Below, piece after piece: positions 9,174 to 18,530 of a stretch of 34,313 nucleotides of DNA. Location: positions 6,259-40,571 of the forward strand of contig SZWC01023285.1 of NCBI GenBank assembly GCA_023375785.1, written 5' to 3'. This DNA comes from Penium margaritaceum (taxonomy: Eukaryota > Streptophyta > Zygnematophyceae > Desmidiales > Peniaceae). Numbering within the stretch: position 1 is the stretch's first letter; each line of letters begins with the position of its first letter. Both the position numbers and the translations under genes were made by a program. The notes beneath the pieces were generated by a model. The model was not told the origin of the DNA and did not search any database. It was given only the letters and a program-made list of their open reading frames with translations.

Positions 9174-9666
9174 TCAACCACCCTCAGGCATGGGGCGAAG
9201 CCCGCTAGAACGAATGATCATTAGGAACTTTCCGCGAGCTAGTACCTTCGTCAAGAAATTAGCACGCTGCATGTGAGTGCCAACCCACATGACGGAGATC
9301 ACGTGTCGCTCCACCAGATCACGCACAAAGTGATGCTCAACCGCAATGTGCTTTGTGTGAGCATGAAAGACACCAGAGTTCTCCGCAATGGCGAGAGCAC
9401 TCTGGCTGTCGCAACGAAGCACAATGGTGGGTACTGACCGACCAAGCTCAAGAAACAGGCGCTTCACCCATACCGCCTCAGTAGCCCCTACCCCCTAAGC
9501 CACGTACTCTGCCTCCGACGAGCTACGTGCGATGCAGCCGTGCTTCCCACTACGCCAAGACAGAGCGATACCACCGAGCAGGAACACGTAGCTAGTACGG
9601 TTGCATCCATCTGGGCTCCAAGTCCGGTCGCTGTCAGTGTAGCCGTCAAGGACCATCAAACACTGC
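9174..9666 (-). pseudogene. RNase H of element B, interrupted
   Basis: Minus-strand frame shared with B's RT, ending at 9174. Motifs are better preserved than in A: GYTDSD, SSSEAEYVA, RCDSQSA and TKHIAVEHHFVRDLV are all readable, so the acidic residues remain. A TAG interrupts just after AEYVA, near 9495; A has TTG (Leu) there. The family role is RNA-strand removal during cDNA synthesis. Confidence 0.88.
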
Positions 9667-10716
9667 CGACCAAAGGAGAGTCCAAGGTACGGTGTGGAGA
9701 CCACGTATTGCACCACTCGCACAGCCATGTGAAGGGCTCTAGCACGAGGAGTCCGTGAGAAGTGAGCGAGGAGGTTGACAGCGAAAGCAATGTCAGGACG
9801 TGTGGTAGTGGCGAGGTACATTAGAGATCCGATGAGACGGAGGTACAAGGTCACGTCCACTGTCTCCCCCAGCTATGTGGGATCATCCACCTTCAGGGCA
9901 TCCTGCCCATCGGGTGTGAGAGGTGTGGAAGCGGTGGGCAGTGCACCTAGGAGATCATTGAAGCGCTCCCCCACGACTTGTGCATATTGGGCCTGATGCA
10001 GCAATAGCATCCGGCGCCTGCGATCTCACACGATCTCCATACCAAGAAACACCGATGCAGGACCGAGGTCCTTTATCCTGTAGGCAGTCTGAAGGACAGC
10101 CTCGGCCTCCTTCACGGACTCCAAGGACGGAGATGCGATCAGAAGGTCATCGACATAGACGAGGATGGAAATGAACAGCTCGTGTGTCGGTAGGATGAAG
10201 AGAGAGGGATCTGCTTCTCTATGTATATATCCCGCACGAGTCAAAGTGCCGGTGATCTCCCGGTTCCAACATTACGGAGAATGCTTGACACCGTACAAGG
10301 ACTTGCGTAAGTGCCAGACCTTGTCACCGTCCTCAAAGCCTGGTGGCTGCGCCACGTAAATCTCCTCATCCAGAGAGCCATGGAGGAACGCATTGTTCAC
10401 ATCCATCTGGTGCAATTCCCAGTCATGCTGAGCTACTACACCAAACAGAGCTTGAGCTGAGGTCATGCGGCCGACAGGGGCAAAAGTGTCAGTGTAATCG
10501 ACGTCCTCAATGTGAGAGTACCCCTTGACGACCTAGCGGGCCTTGTAGTGTTCCAGTGAGCCATCTGGCTTCACTTTCTTGCGAAAGACCCACTTGACCT
10601 CAATAACCTTCCTCCTAGGGGGAAGGTCGACGAGCTCGTAGACTCTGTACTCTCGGATAGCGTGAAGCTCATCCTCGCAAGCAGCTCGCCAAGCGTCAGC
10701 ATCCTGTGATGAGAGA
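9667..10716 (-). pseudogene. reverse transcriptase (RVT_2 type) of element B, interrupted
   Basis: Copia RT motifs run leftwards: VYELVDLPPRRKVIEVKWVF, WELHQMDVNNAFLHG, LRKSLYGVKHSP and an intact YVDD box at 10146-10157. SLMYLATTTRPDIAF follows. Stops at 10533-10535 (TAG), 10026-10028 (TGA) and 9873-9875 (TAG) fall at exactly the codons that are stops in A. The catalytic box is undamaged, but the frame is broken. Confidence 0.92.
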
Positions 10717-11516
10717 GCTTCCCTCAAGGTGCCGGGGTCGGGCGCCATAGAGGGAGAGCTCTGCGTGGCAAGGGCACACGCCTCGGTGCTAGGCCTGACG
10801 ACCACAAGATCAGCTGCTGCATCACACGTGATATGGAACTCGCAAGTGACGAGATCGTGCCCTACGGGGCACGCTGGATGTACCTCTGTGAGCTCTGTGC
10901 AGACACTTAGGCCTAGGGCCTTTGTGCCGGGGTCACCACTCGTTATGTTGCGAGATGGACGCCTGGGTGCGGGGCCCGACGCTTGCTGAGGTCCGGAATC
11001 CAGTGGTGGAAGACGGCCACCAGGCTCACGGGAGCAACCTGAGCTCAAGGAGCGCACCTCATGCTTAGGGACAGGCATGACCACAGCTGGTGGGGGCTGA
11101 GGCAAGGCAGCCGGTGATGCCATGCGAGGAGACGTGTGTGTGGGAGACTCGGGACTAGATGTGATAGCGGGAGTAGGCAAGAGTGGACCTGACACAGAGG
11201 CAGGGGTGCTGGCGGACGCAGGTACGGAAGTAGGCGAGACTGGACCAGACACAGGGACAGGAGTGCCGGATGACGCAGGTACAGGCGCAGGAGCTGAAGT
11301 AGTGACACCTGTGGGGTGTGAAACAGGCTGTACAGGGGAGGTCTCTGGACCGACAGCGATGATCGCCGGGTCATGAAGGGCCGGAGACCGAGAGGTGAAG
11401 GGGGCTCGAGCGGACACATCAGCCTGATGAGAGGTGCTCTCTGGCATAGAAGTCTCCCTCATCCGTCGAGAACCCTCACAGGTAGGAACATGTGTGGCGG
11501 AGAGTGGTATGATCAA
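10717..11516 (-). other. Pro/Ser/Thr-rich integrase-RT spacer of B
   Basis: An open stretch on the minus strand, colinear with 5591-6390 of A, with the same GTPVPVSGP-type repeat and the GDPGTKALG motif near its end. It is probably an unstructured linker in the polyprotein. Confidence 0.75.
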
Positions 11517-12463
11517 AGTTAGGTCATGGTATGTGAGAGACTAAAAAAAGAGCGCGTCGCGGGACTCAATGACGCGAGGACGAGTAGGGTCCCAGAAGCA
11601 CTAAGCCTTGGACTGCAGGGAAAGGCCGACGAAGGCACACAAGCGGCCTTGAGGCGAGACCTTGGACCCTTGCTGGTCCTGAGTATACCACACGGAGGCC
11701 AGGGATCCCCAGACGCGAGCGAAACGGAGGTCAGCACGATGTCCAAACGAGAGGTCATACGGTGTAATTGGGTCCGGAAGCGAACCGTGCGGGAGGCGGT
11801 TCCAGACCCACGTCATGTAGGCAAAGCCCTCAAAAGCAAAGGACTAAGGGAGACCACACTCAAACCGCATGGCGCGAACCGCATCCTCCATGGTGCGGTT
11901 CCAGCGCTTGGAAACACCATTCTGCTCAGGGGTAGCAGGGGCGGAGACCTGGTGAGAAATCCCGTGCTCATCAAAGAATCCGTCCATCTCGCAAAGGAAG
12001 TCACCGCCGCGATCCGAGCGGAAAGTATGTAGCTTGTGACGTGACAGATGCTCAGCCATCACTAGCCAGAGTCGAATTGCAAGGGCGGCGTCGCTCTTCT
12101 GATGTAGGGCATAGACCCACCGCATCCGGGTAAAGTCATCAGTCAGAGTCCGAACATACCGGCCCCGATCAGATAGGGACTCGACCGGAAGAGGACCGAG
12201 AAGGTCCGAGTGCACTAACTCGAGAGGCCAAAGTGCTCGGGAACGAGAGTAAGGGTAGGTGCATATGTGCATCTTCTCCTGAGCGCAAAAGAGACAGTTG
12301 GCTTATCGAAAGAAGACGCGTCAAGACCGAGAGCTGGCTGTCTCCGAATGAGCTTTGACAAAGTATTAGAGCCCACGTGACACGGACGACGATGAAGCAA
12401 TTGTTGGTGTTCCGAAGCAGAACACCAGTGACAAAACGCAGAACGGAGGAGGAAGGGGAGCAA
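11517..12463 (-). pseudogene. integrase of element B, catalytic Glu replaced
   Basis: The HHCC region (HRRPCH) is followed by a 10-base deletion near 12300 relative to A, which removes residues before the second Cys pair and shifts the frame. The core then reads LVHSDLLGP and FRSDRGGDF, but the third acidic position is Lys (AAG, plus-strand CTT at 11907-11909) in N-G-V-S-K-R-W-N-R. MTWVWNRLPHGSLP and later motifs are present. Loss of the DDE glutamate would inactivate the enzyme even without the frameshift. Confidence 0.9.
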
Positions 12464-12898
12464 GGGGAGTAGGTACGAGAGATGGGAGATAGATAATCTA
12501 CGACAGAGGCACAAAGGACAACACTGTGAGTGTCAGTAGCAGTCACAGTTGTTGAGTCTGCGGTATGCTCCACGGAGAGGCCCATCTATGTGCAGGCACG
12601 CACAGAAAGTAGGCTTAGCTCAAGATCAGACACAAACAACACGGTACAGGGGGCTAGACGGACCATCAAAACATACAACCCCAACACCATGGACTGGCGA
12701 GGACTGACCAGAGCCTGTACAGACGGAAAAGACAGACGTGACAGGACCGAGAACGACAAAATCACTACGACGACACGTCATATGATGAGTGGCACCAGAA
12801 TTAATGATCCAAGTGCCACTGGAGTCACGACTAGTGGACGTCACTTTACAACGGGCAACGGAACACTCGGCATGTGAGGGACGCTGAGCTGTCAGTGG
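12464..12898 (-). pseudogene. aspartic protease of element B, catalytic Asp replaced
   Basis: In frame with B gag. The motif reads W-I-I-N-S-G-A-T-H-H-M-T: the catalytic Asp is Asn (AAT, plus-strand ATT at 12800-12802). The frame ends at 12626 after a deletion of about 8 bases relative to A (A has CTTTTTGA before CGTGTTG). A and B therefore lost the protease active site through different changes. Confidence 0.87.
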
Positions 12899-14674
12899 GG
12901 AAGAACGACGTAGGAATGAAAGATGAGACTCATGAACCCAATCAGTGTAGTCAGGCCGATCATCATTACATGCTGACTGTGCTCCCCCACACGCGTCGTC
13001 ATGAGTCACAGGAATAGACGAATAGACAGGCTGTGGACCACCCGACGATGACAACACACTTGCACCTCCCTGAAAGCGGAGTGCCAGAAGGTGTCGGAGC
13101 TCATCGATGGTGACGTTGCGTGGGTCCAGATCGCTGCAACTTGCCGGTGGAGAAGCGGGAACAGCCGCACTCGTGGTCGCCACGCGTCTGGAGGACAACG
13201 AGGATATCATGCTGGACATGGAACGGAGGGCGTGTACAGCCTGGAGTCCACAAGTAATCCGTGCTCAATCGAGGGGCTGCTGGCACTCGGTGTAGCGATG
13301 GGCGCCTCCACAGTTGTAGCATTAAACAGAGCGTCCAATGCTACAACTCGAGGATGACTACTGCTGTGACTGCTGCAGACATGATCCACGCTTCCGCTTC
13401 TTCTTCTTCCCCTGAGCTCTTGCTAGAACACCCTGTGTCTGAGTGGGTGTGGGTGGGGCCGAAGAGGAGGAGGAAGACAAGGACGTGATGGAGGATGAAG
13501 AAGGAGACTGCAGGAGGAATGATGGTGGTGATGCGTCGGCTGCTGTAGCAAGGGAAGTCTCCTGATGGGCCACTGCTGCCTCGTGGGTCGAAGTCACTTG
13601 GAGGAAGAGCTGATGGGCCCAAGGGAGAAGCTGCAGAGTGGCTGAAAAGGGCTCGAGGACAGCATCACTGTACCATGTGAAGATGTCAGTATGCTCAAGG
13701 CGAACTCCGAGCATCATCGTATGGAGCACCCACAACTGTGTGCCTCCGCAGGTCCTAAGGCGCATGTAGATGCGCATGGCGCGTCGCCGGTAATCAGTTG
13801 CAGGCTCTGCAAGCCCCTGACGGAGAGAGTGAAAGGCACAAATGTGTGCTGCACGGGTGGCGTGCGTCTCTGCGGCCAGCAGGGATAAGGCTAGATCCCA
13901 ACCCCCGCGTGGGTCGGTGCCCGTGCCTGTGCCGGGCTCTCAAAGGAAGGGGCGGAAGTTGACGACGGTCTCGCGTGGCATGCCATAGAGGAGTGCGCGC
14001 ATTGTCCTGGCTGCTGTCAGCACCTGTGCTGGGTCTGTAGGCTGATACGAGCTATGGTAGTAGGGCCACACGCCCTCTGAAGTAGCCCGGACCTGAAAGA
14101 GGATCTCCAAGCAGTCAAAACCGTCCTTAGTGATGTACCGTGGAGGTGGTGTCTCAAAGTCCTTGGGTTGCCGCTCTATGAGGAGAGCAACCGCAGGCTG
14201 AGGAGGACGAGGGACAAGGAAGACTCCTGGAAGGGGATAGTCACCGGGATAGTCGGGTGGCGATTGCAGCGTAGGAATCTGAGGAGATCTGGTGCCCGTC
14301 AGTAGCTGACGTAGGCGCTCCTGAAGAACTCAAATCTTATGATCCGGGGAGTCATTTGGCATGAATGGCACATCATCCAGGAGGTCAAGAGGTGGTGGGT
14401 CAGGTCGAGCTCCTGTAACGGGTACCTAAGCCGACTGTTGTGTGGAGACTGCGACGCTGGCAGCTCCCTCGGAAACCTGCCATGGGACTGTGGACTGGCC
14501 ATGCATAAGTTCAGTGAGCGTACGGATGGCATCAGTCTGCTCCTGCTGTAGGTGAGGCATCTCAACCTGCTGGCTCGGCAGGTCCTCAATGGCCTACGAG
14601 TGTGGGCTGAGGACCCCAGAAGAGGAGGAGGAGGGATCACTTGTCACCTTTTCCTTGTTTTCCGACGAGTCCAT
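12899..14674 (-). pseudogene. gag: gag of element B, broken
   Basis: Starts at ATG 14674-14672 (MDSSENKEK), equivalent to A's start at 2412. In-frame stops include TAG 14596-14594 and TAG 14428-14426 (both Gln in A), a TGA where A has CGA near 14335, a TGA near 13940 and a TAG at 13360-13358 that A shares. The gag core motifs F-E-T-P-P-P and V-W-P-Y-Y match A. The zinc knuckle (plus-strand 13283-13321) has all three Cys and the His, C-Y-N-C-G-G-A-H-R-Y-T-E-C, with a three-residue gap before His. Confidence 0.87.
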
Positions 14675-14795
14675 GTTGCCTCAAAGTATGGGTTGACAGG
14701 TCAAGTTTGTCAAATTTTGAAAGCGTCAGCGTTTCTCGAGGATTTGAGATGTTGGCAATTTTTGACTGTCTGGCCAAAAACTTGGCTAAGCATGG

Positions 14796-14870
14796 TGCTG
14801 ATGTCAGCAGGTGGTTGCTGACGTCAGCACGACCTGATGACATCAGCAAGCAAAAATGCTGACATCGGCT
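14796..14870 (-). promoter_or_regulatory. cluster of TGACGTCA-type palindromes upstream of B gag
   Basis: GCTGATGTCAGC, GCTGACGTCAGC, GATGACATCAGC and GCTGACATC follow one another, colinear with 2217-2293 of A. They are partly eroded by C-to-T type changes. Confidence 0.42.
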
Positions 14871-14899
14871 CGACTCCCTTCCTTTTTTTTTCTCTCGCG

Positions 14900-15550
14900 G
14901 TTCTGTGCGAGCGTGCAGCCGCTCCGTGACGGCTGCGCGGAAGCTGCGCGGAGGCTGCGCAGCAGCTTTTGCTCAGCTGCTGTAGTAGATGTGCTATCAG
15001 CTGGAGCAGCAGTTGCGTGGCTGCATGCGCAGCAATGGCAGCAGCGGCTGCGCAATGTCGTTGCTACTGCTGTGCGCTACAGCAGCTGCTCGCTGCCGCC
15101 GTCGCTCGCTGCCGCCGCTGCTGCTGCTACGCTGCTACTAATACAGCTGCTGCTGCTCTGCCGCTGCCGCCGTGGCTGCCGTTGCTGCTGCTGCACAGTC
15201 GTTTCTATTGCTGCTTTGCTGGTGCTGCCGCTGCCGTTGCTCGCTGCTGCTGTTGCGACCGCCGTTGCGATTGCGGACGGCGGCCGCCGCTGCGATTGCG
15301 GACGGCGGCTGCACTCGCTGCTGCCGCCATACGCTATTGTAGCTACTGCTACGGCGCTGCTACTGCCGTTGCTGCTTCTACTGCTCTGCTACTTTCCTGT
15401 TGGTGGCACGGTGGCAACGCCGCTGCTACAGTCTCACATGATGGGAGTTGGCTGCATCGACGGTGACCGGTTGTCTTCGACAGGCCCCAGTAGATCTGTT
15501 GCAGCGGTGACTCTCACAGCTGTTGCTCTGCTGCGTCTCTGGTACGCAGC
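14900..15550 (-). repeat. CAG/GCA-rich low-complexity leader of B
   Basis: Plus-strand GCTGCTG-rich tract, CAGCAGC on the element's own strand, colinear with the leader of A. Open frames through it give biased Ala, Leu and Cys runs and are not treated as genes. Confidence 0.85.
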
Positions 15551-15570
15551 TGTGTGAGAACAGTCTCACT

Positions 15571-15582
15571 GCTCTCATACCA
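15571..15582 (-). promoter_or_regulatory. primer-binding site of B, one mismatch
   Basis: The minus strand reads TGGTATGAGAGC, one base off the TGGTATCAGAGC seen in A, C and D. It abuts the 5' LTR. Confidence 0.88.
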
Positions 15583-16218
15583 TGAGAAGATGCAAAGAAG
15601 CTTCCTAGCAACACTCCCGTTGACTCGGCGTCAGTGCCTGATGAGACAATGACGACAGTCACAGGTCGTGCACGCAACGACAAGAGTTTGGCTAGGGGAC
15701 ACAAGGCAAAGTGTCTGAATGCTTCAATAGCATTTCCAAAGAGAGATAAAAAATGAAAGGTCCATGGCCTTAATACCTACCGCGGCGCACAGCGGGTGTC
15801 GCACGTGGCGGTCCAAGAACTGTCCTAAAACAGGCCCAAAACCACTGTTTTGGCCATAACTCTGTGCACAGATGTCAGAATGCTACGCCGTCTAAACCTA
15901 GACGTGCAGGATCACAAGACGGACGCTACGACTGGTCACATGCATGCATCCATCATCAGACGGTGGACACGCAATGCAAAAATATGCAAATTGGGCTCAT
16001 GGCCAGTCCGCCGAAAAGACTCCTGCTGGCTGCGGAGAAAATACAGGGAGTCCCGGCAGTGTCTGGGGCTCTGGAACGATAGTCGGTCAGCTCCAAGCTG
16101 GTAGTCCGCCGCCCGTCGTCCCTCCGATGTCAGGAGGGCCTGCCTCAGGGATCTGCACAAGTATGGACATGGCCGAGTGGTCACAGTAGACTATACAGGA
16201 ACATCACAAATCACAACA
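15583..16218 (-). repeat. element B 5' LTR
   Basis: An intact 636-bp LTR with TG...CA ends on the minus strand (TGTTGTGATTTG to CTTCTCA). It shows the unbroken sequence CCAAGAACTGTCC, which identifies A's insertion point in the sister LTR. Confidence 0.95.
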
Positions 16219-16223
16219 CGCTG
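16219..16223. repeat. right target-site duplication of element B (CGCTG)
   Basis: Exact copy of 641-645. Its last bases overlap the start of the recognisable C-family LTR sequence (CTGTTGTGTCC). Confidence 0.9.
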
Positions 16224-16426
16224 TTGTGTCCTCTTGGCTTGTGTACATTCGCATGCAGATGATTGACGGCAAACACGATGCTGATGGATTGTCGTACAGG
16301 TTTTCGTCCATCTCTCCTTATATCTGTTGTGTCCTCTTGGCGTATGTACATTGTCGTACAGATGACTGACGGTGACACTTGACGCCGCTAGATTGTCGCT
16401 CGGTGGAGCGGACGCACGCTGAGGCC
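16221..16426 (+). repeat. imperfect tandem duplication (about 103 bp) at the start of C's 5' LTR
   Basis: CTGTTGTGTCCTCTTGG occurs at 16221 and again at 16324, and the sequences after each are alignable (CAGATGATTGACGG and CAGATGACTGACGG). The LTR copies at 24463 and 33461 have one unit. The end of the first unit (CGTCCATCTCTCC) resembles the normal LTR start (GTGCATCTCTCA). Confidence 0.65.
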
Positions 16427-17142
16427 CACTCACCTTTCGCTGGAGCCTCCTCCCTTCGTCGATGCGCTCAGCTCCATCTGCAGGCCTTCTCGACGGTCGG
16501 GCCGCTGGCGGTCACTACCACCATAGATGCTGTCTGCATGCACCTAGCGGTGTGTTTGGTTGTGGCATTGCGTCCGTAGCATCATACAGTGCCTAGGGTC
16601 AAGGTCTCCTGCTGTATGGCTGTGTTTGGCATTGGTGACTGTTGTAGGCACTACCTGGGTTTGGGCAGCCATAACTCCATGATGTTATTTTTCTAGCTGA
16701 TTCTAACTGCACGACTACATTCGCAGGGTTGTTATTATGGTGTTGTCCAGTTTTCAGGCAAAACGGACGACGCCCGGGTTTTGGGCTGTTGGGCGTCTGG
16801 CAGGGCTCATAGAGAAAACTCTGCGTGCCAGAAAATAGGTCTAGGACTATTTTTTGATTGGCTGGTTAGCTGAGTACAAAGTTGTACACTAGTGGGGGGG
16901 AGCTAGAACTTGGAGGGGTCTCCCATTGTTGCTCATTCTTCATTCTTAATCAGTCACTTTCAGTTTTCAGCTGCTTTCTGGCGCTAACACTCACGGGCGC
17001 GTTTCTGAGTAACAAACTCAGAGCTTCCAGACTTAGACTCTAAAGCTGCAGACTGAGGGAGTAGTAGACTTAAGCAACGAGCGTGGAAGCCCGCACGATG
17101 CATCAACAACGCTGCTGTCCCAACCTGTTGCCTAGGTTTTCA
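16222..17142 (+). repeat. element C 5' LTR (left boundary uncertain)
   Basis: Matches 24463-25311 over its length after the first units, with clear substitutions. The first 30 or so bases of the other copies (TGTTGGTTTTT...) are missing or diverged. It ends TTTTCA, four bases before the PBS. Confidence 0.85.
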
Positions 17143-17146
17143 AGCT

Positions 17147-17158
17147 TGGTATCAGAGC
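17147..17158 (+). promoter_or_regulatory. primer-binding site of C
   Basis: TGGTATCAGAGC, initiator-Met tRNA type, four bases after the LTR end TTTTCA. Confidence 0.93.
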
Positions 17159-17241
17159 CAGAGTGTAGCAGTAGTAGCAGAAGACTGGCGTACAGGTGCC
17201 AGACAACGCCGGCGGACCCCCATACGCGCCAGTGCCAGGGA

Positions 17242-17270
17242 AATGCTGCCGGATTTTTTCCGGCAGCATT
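17242..17270 (+). other. leader hairpin 1 of C
   Basis: AATGCTGCCGGA (17242-17253) and TCCGGCAGCATT (17259-17270) form a perfect 12-bp inverted repeat around five Ts, about 85 bases after the PBS. The D copy keeps the stem with one mismatch. Leader stems near the PBS often serve dimerisation or packaging in retroelements; that role is inference here. Confidence 0.6.
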
Positions 17271-17326
17271 GACCCGCCTGGTGGCGGCGTCGGATTTTTT
17301 CCCACGGCCACTGGGCCTGGGGAAAT

Positions 17327-17348
17327 GTTGCCGAAATCTTTCGGCAAC
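17327..17348 (+). other. leader hairpin 2 of C
   Basis: GTTGCCGAAA and TTTCGGCAAC form a perfect 10-bp stem with a two-base loop. In D (25497-25516) a T-A pair is replaced by C-G and another pair becomes a G-T wobble, so pairing is largely kept. Both hairpins are followed by the sequence TGACCC. Confidence 0.6.
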
Positions 17349-17429
17349 GCTGACCCTCACGCGTGACACGAGGAGATGAGCGGCATGCCACGTCCGACAC
17401 CTACGAGCGACGACGTACACTGCAACGTC

Positions 17430-18335
17430 ACCCAGGTGTAGTGATTGGCACCAGCACGTAGAAGCAGCAGTGTGCAACAGCGGCAGCTGCAGGCAAGGAC
17501 AGCGAGCAGTGGCAGCAACAACCAGTAGCAACTGCGTGCAGCAATAGTAGCAAGCACAAACAGGAGCTCGCAGTAGCCCGCAGCAGTAGCACCCTACAGC
17601 AACATCTCGTAGTAGCAGCAGCCCGCAACAGCAGCAGCTTGCATCAGCACCCCGCAGCAGCCTGTAGCAGTTGCAAGCAGCAGCGGAAACAAGTAGCAGG
17701 TGTAGTAGCATGCAGTAGTAGTAGTGGGCTATAGCAGCTGCAGCAGCGAGCCGTAGCAACAACCAGCTACAGCAGCAGCAGCAGCGAGTAGCTGCCGGTA
17801 GCGCCAGCAACGGCTGCTGCTGCTCATTGCCTGGAGTGAGCGAGCAACGAGCAGCAGCCCGCTGCTGCCAATGTGCAGCAGCTTGCTGCCAGCGAGCAGT
17901 AGCTCGATGACAGCGAGCAACAACCCGCTGCTTGCAACCAACACCGGGCAGCTTCCAGCTGTGACAGAGGAGAGAAAAAACGCAAGAGAAAAAAAACCTC
18001 ACACCACGAGCTTCGCTGCCGTGACTACAGCAGCTGCCTTTGCTGCTACAACAACCATAGTAGCCGTAGCAGCCCGCAGCCGCTACAGTTGCTACCGCAA
18101 TTGCAACCATAGTAGCAGCAGTAGCAATAGCAGCAGCCGTAGCAGCAGCAGTAGAAACAACAGTTGCAATAGCAACAACAGCCATTGTAGCAACAGTAAA
18201 AGCAGCTGCAACAGCAGCAGTAGCAGCAGCTTCAATAGTAGCAACAGCACCAACATCAGTTGCAGTAGTAGCAACAGCACCTGTAGAAGCAGCAGCAACA
18301 AAAGCAGCTGCAGCAGCGGCCCCACCAACCGCCAG
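17430..18335 (+). repeat. CAG/GCA-rich low-complexity leader of C
   Basis: Two CAG, GCA and TAG-rich blocks (about 17430-17960 and 18050-18330) are separated by an A-rich stretch near 17970-18000. They are analogous to the leaders of A and B. A long minus-strand open frame across the region encodes Ala, Cys and Leu runs and is best read as a by-product of triplet bias. Confidence 0.82.
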
Positions 18336-18396
18336 TGCTGACATCAACATCTCGCTGCTGACGTCACTACTGACGTCACTGTTGACGTCATCAACT
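18336..18396 (+). promoter_or_regulatory. cluster of TGACGTCA palindromes upstream of C gag
   Basis: GCTGACATCA, GCTGACGTCAC, ACTGACGTCAC and TTGACGTCATC follow in about 60 bases; another TGACATCAG lies near 18479. The cluster matches, in position and core motif, those before gag in A, B and D. Confidence 0.45.
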
Positions 18397-18530
18397 CATA
18401 AAAAAATGAGGACAAGGGAAGGGGGGAGAAAACCTAAGGGTGGGCATGATCTCCACCGCCCTCAGCTAAAATCACTCCTGACATCAGCAACACTGACAAA
18501 AAAACCAACAAAATAAAGGGGCATCAAACC

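Larger units (their letters stand above)
646..16218 (-). mobile_element. Ty1/copia retrotransposon B, full length, carrying nested element A
   Basis: A complete but dead copia element on the minus strand. Its 5' LTR is at 15583-16218. Its 3' LTR is split into 646-881 and 8675-9071 by element A. The internal part (9072-15582) has, in minus-strand order, PBS, CAG-rich leader, gag, protease, integrase, spacer, RT and RNase H. It is flanked by the perfect 5-bp duplication CGCTG. Without A the element is about 7.8 kb. Several stops, at least two deletions causing frameshifts, a protease Asp-to-Asn change and an integrase Glu-to-Lys change make it non-autonomous. A and B are members of one family. 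Confidence 0.93.

Noticed and set aside
17103..18350. Minus-strand open frame of 415 codons across the leader of C
   Set aside because: It is made of Ala, Cys and Leu runs produced by the CAG/GCA triplet bias and lies antisense to the leader; no domain or start context supports it.
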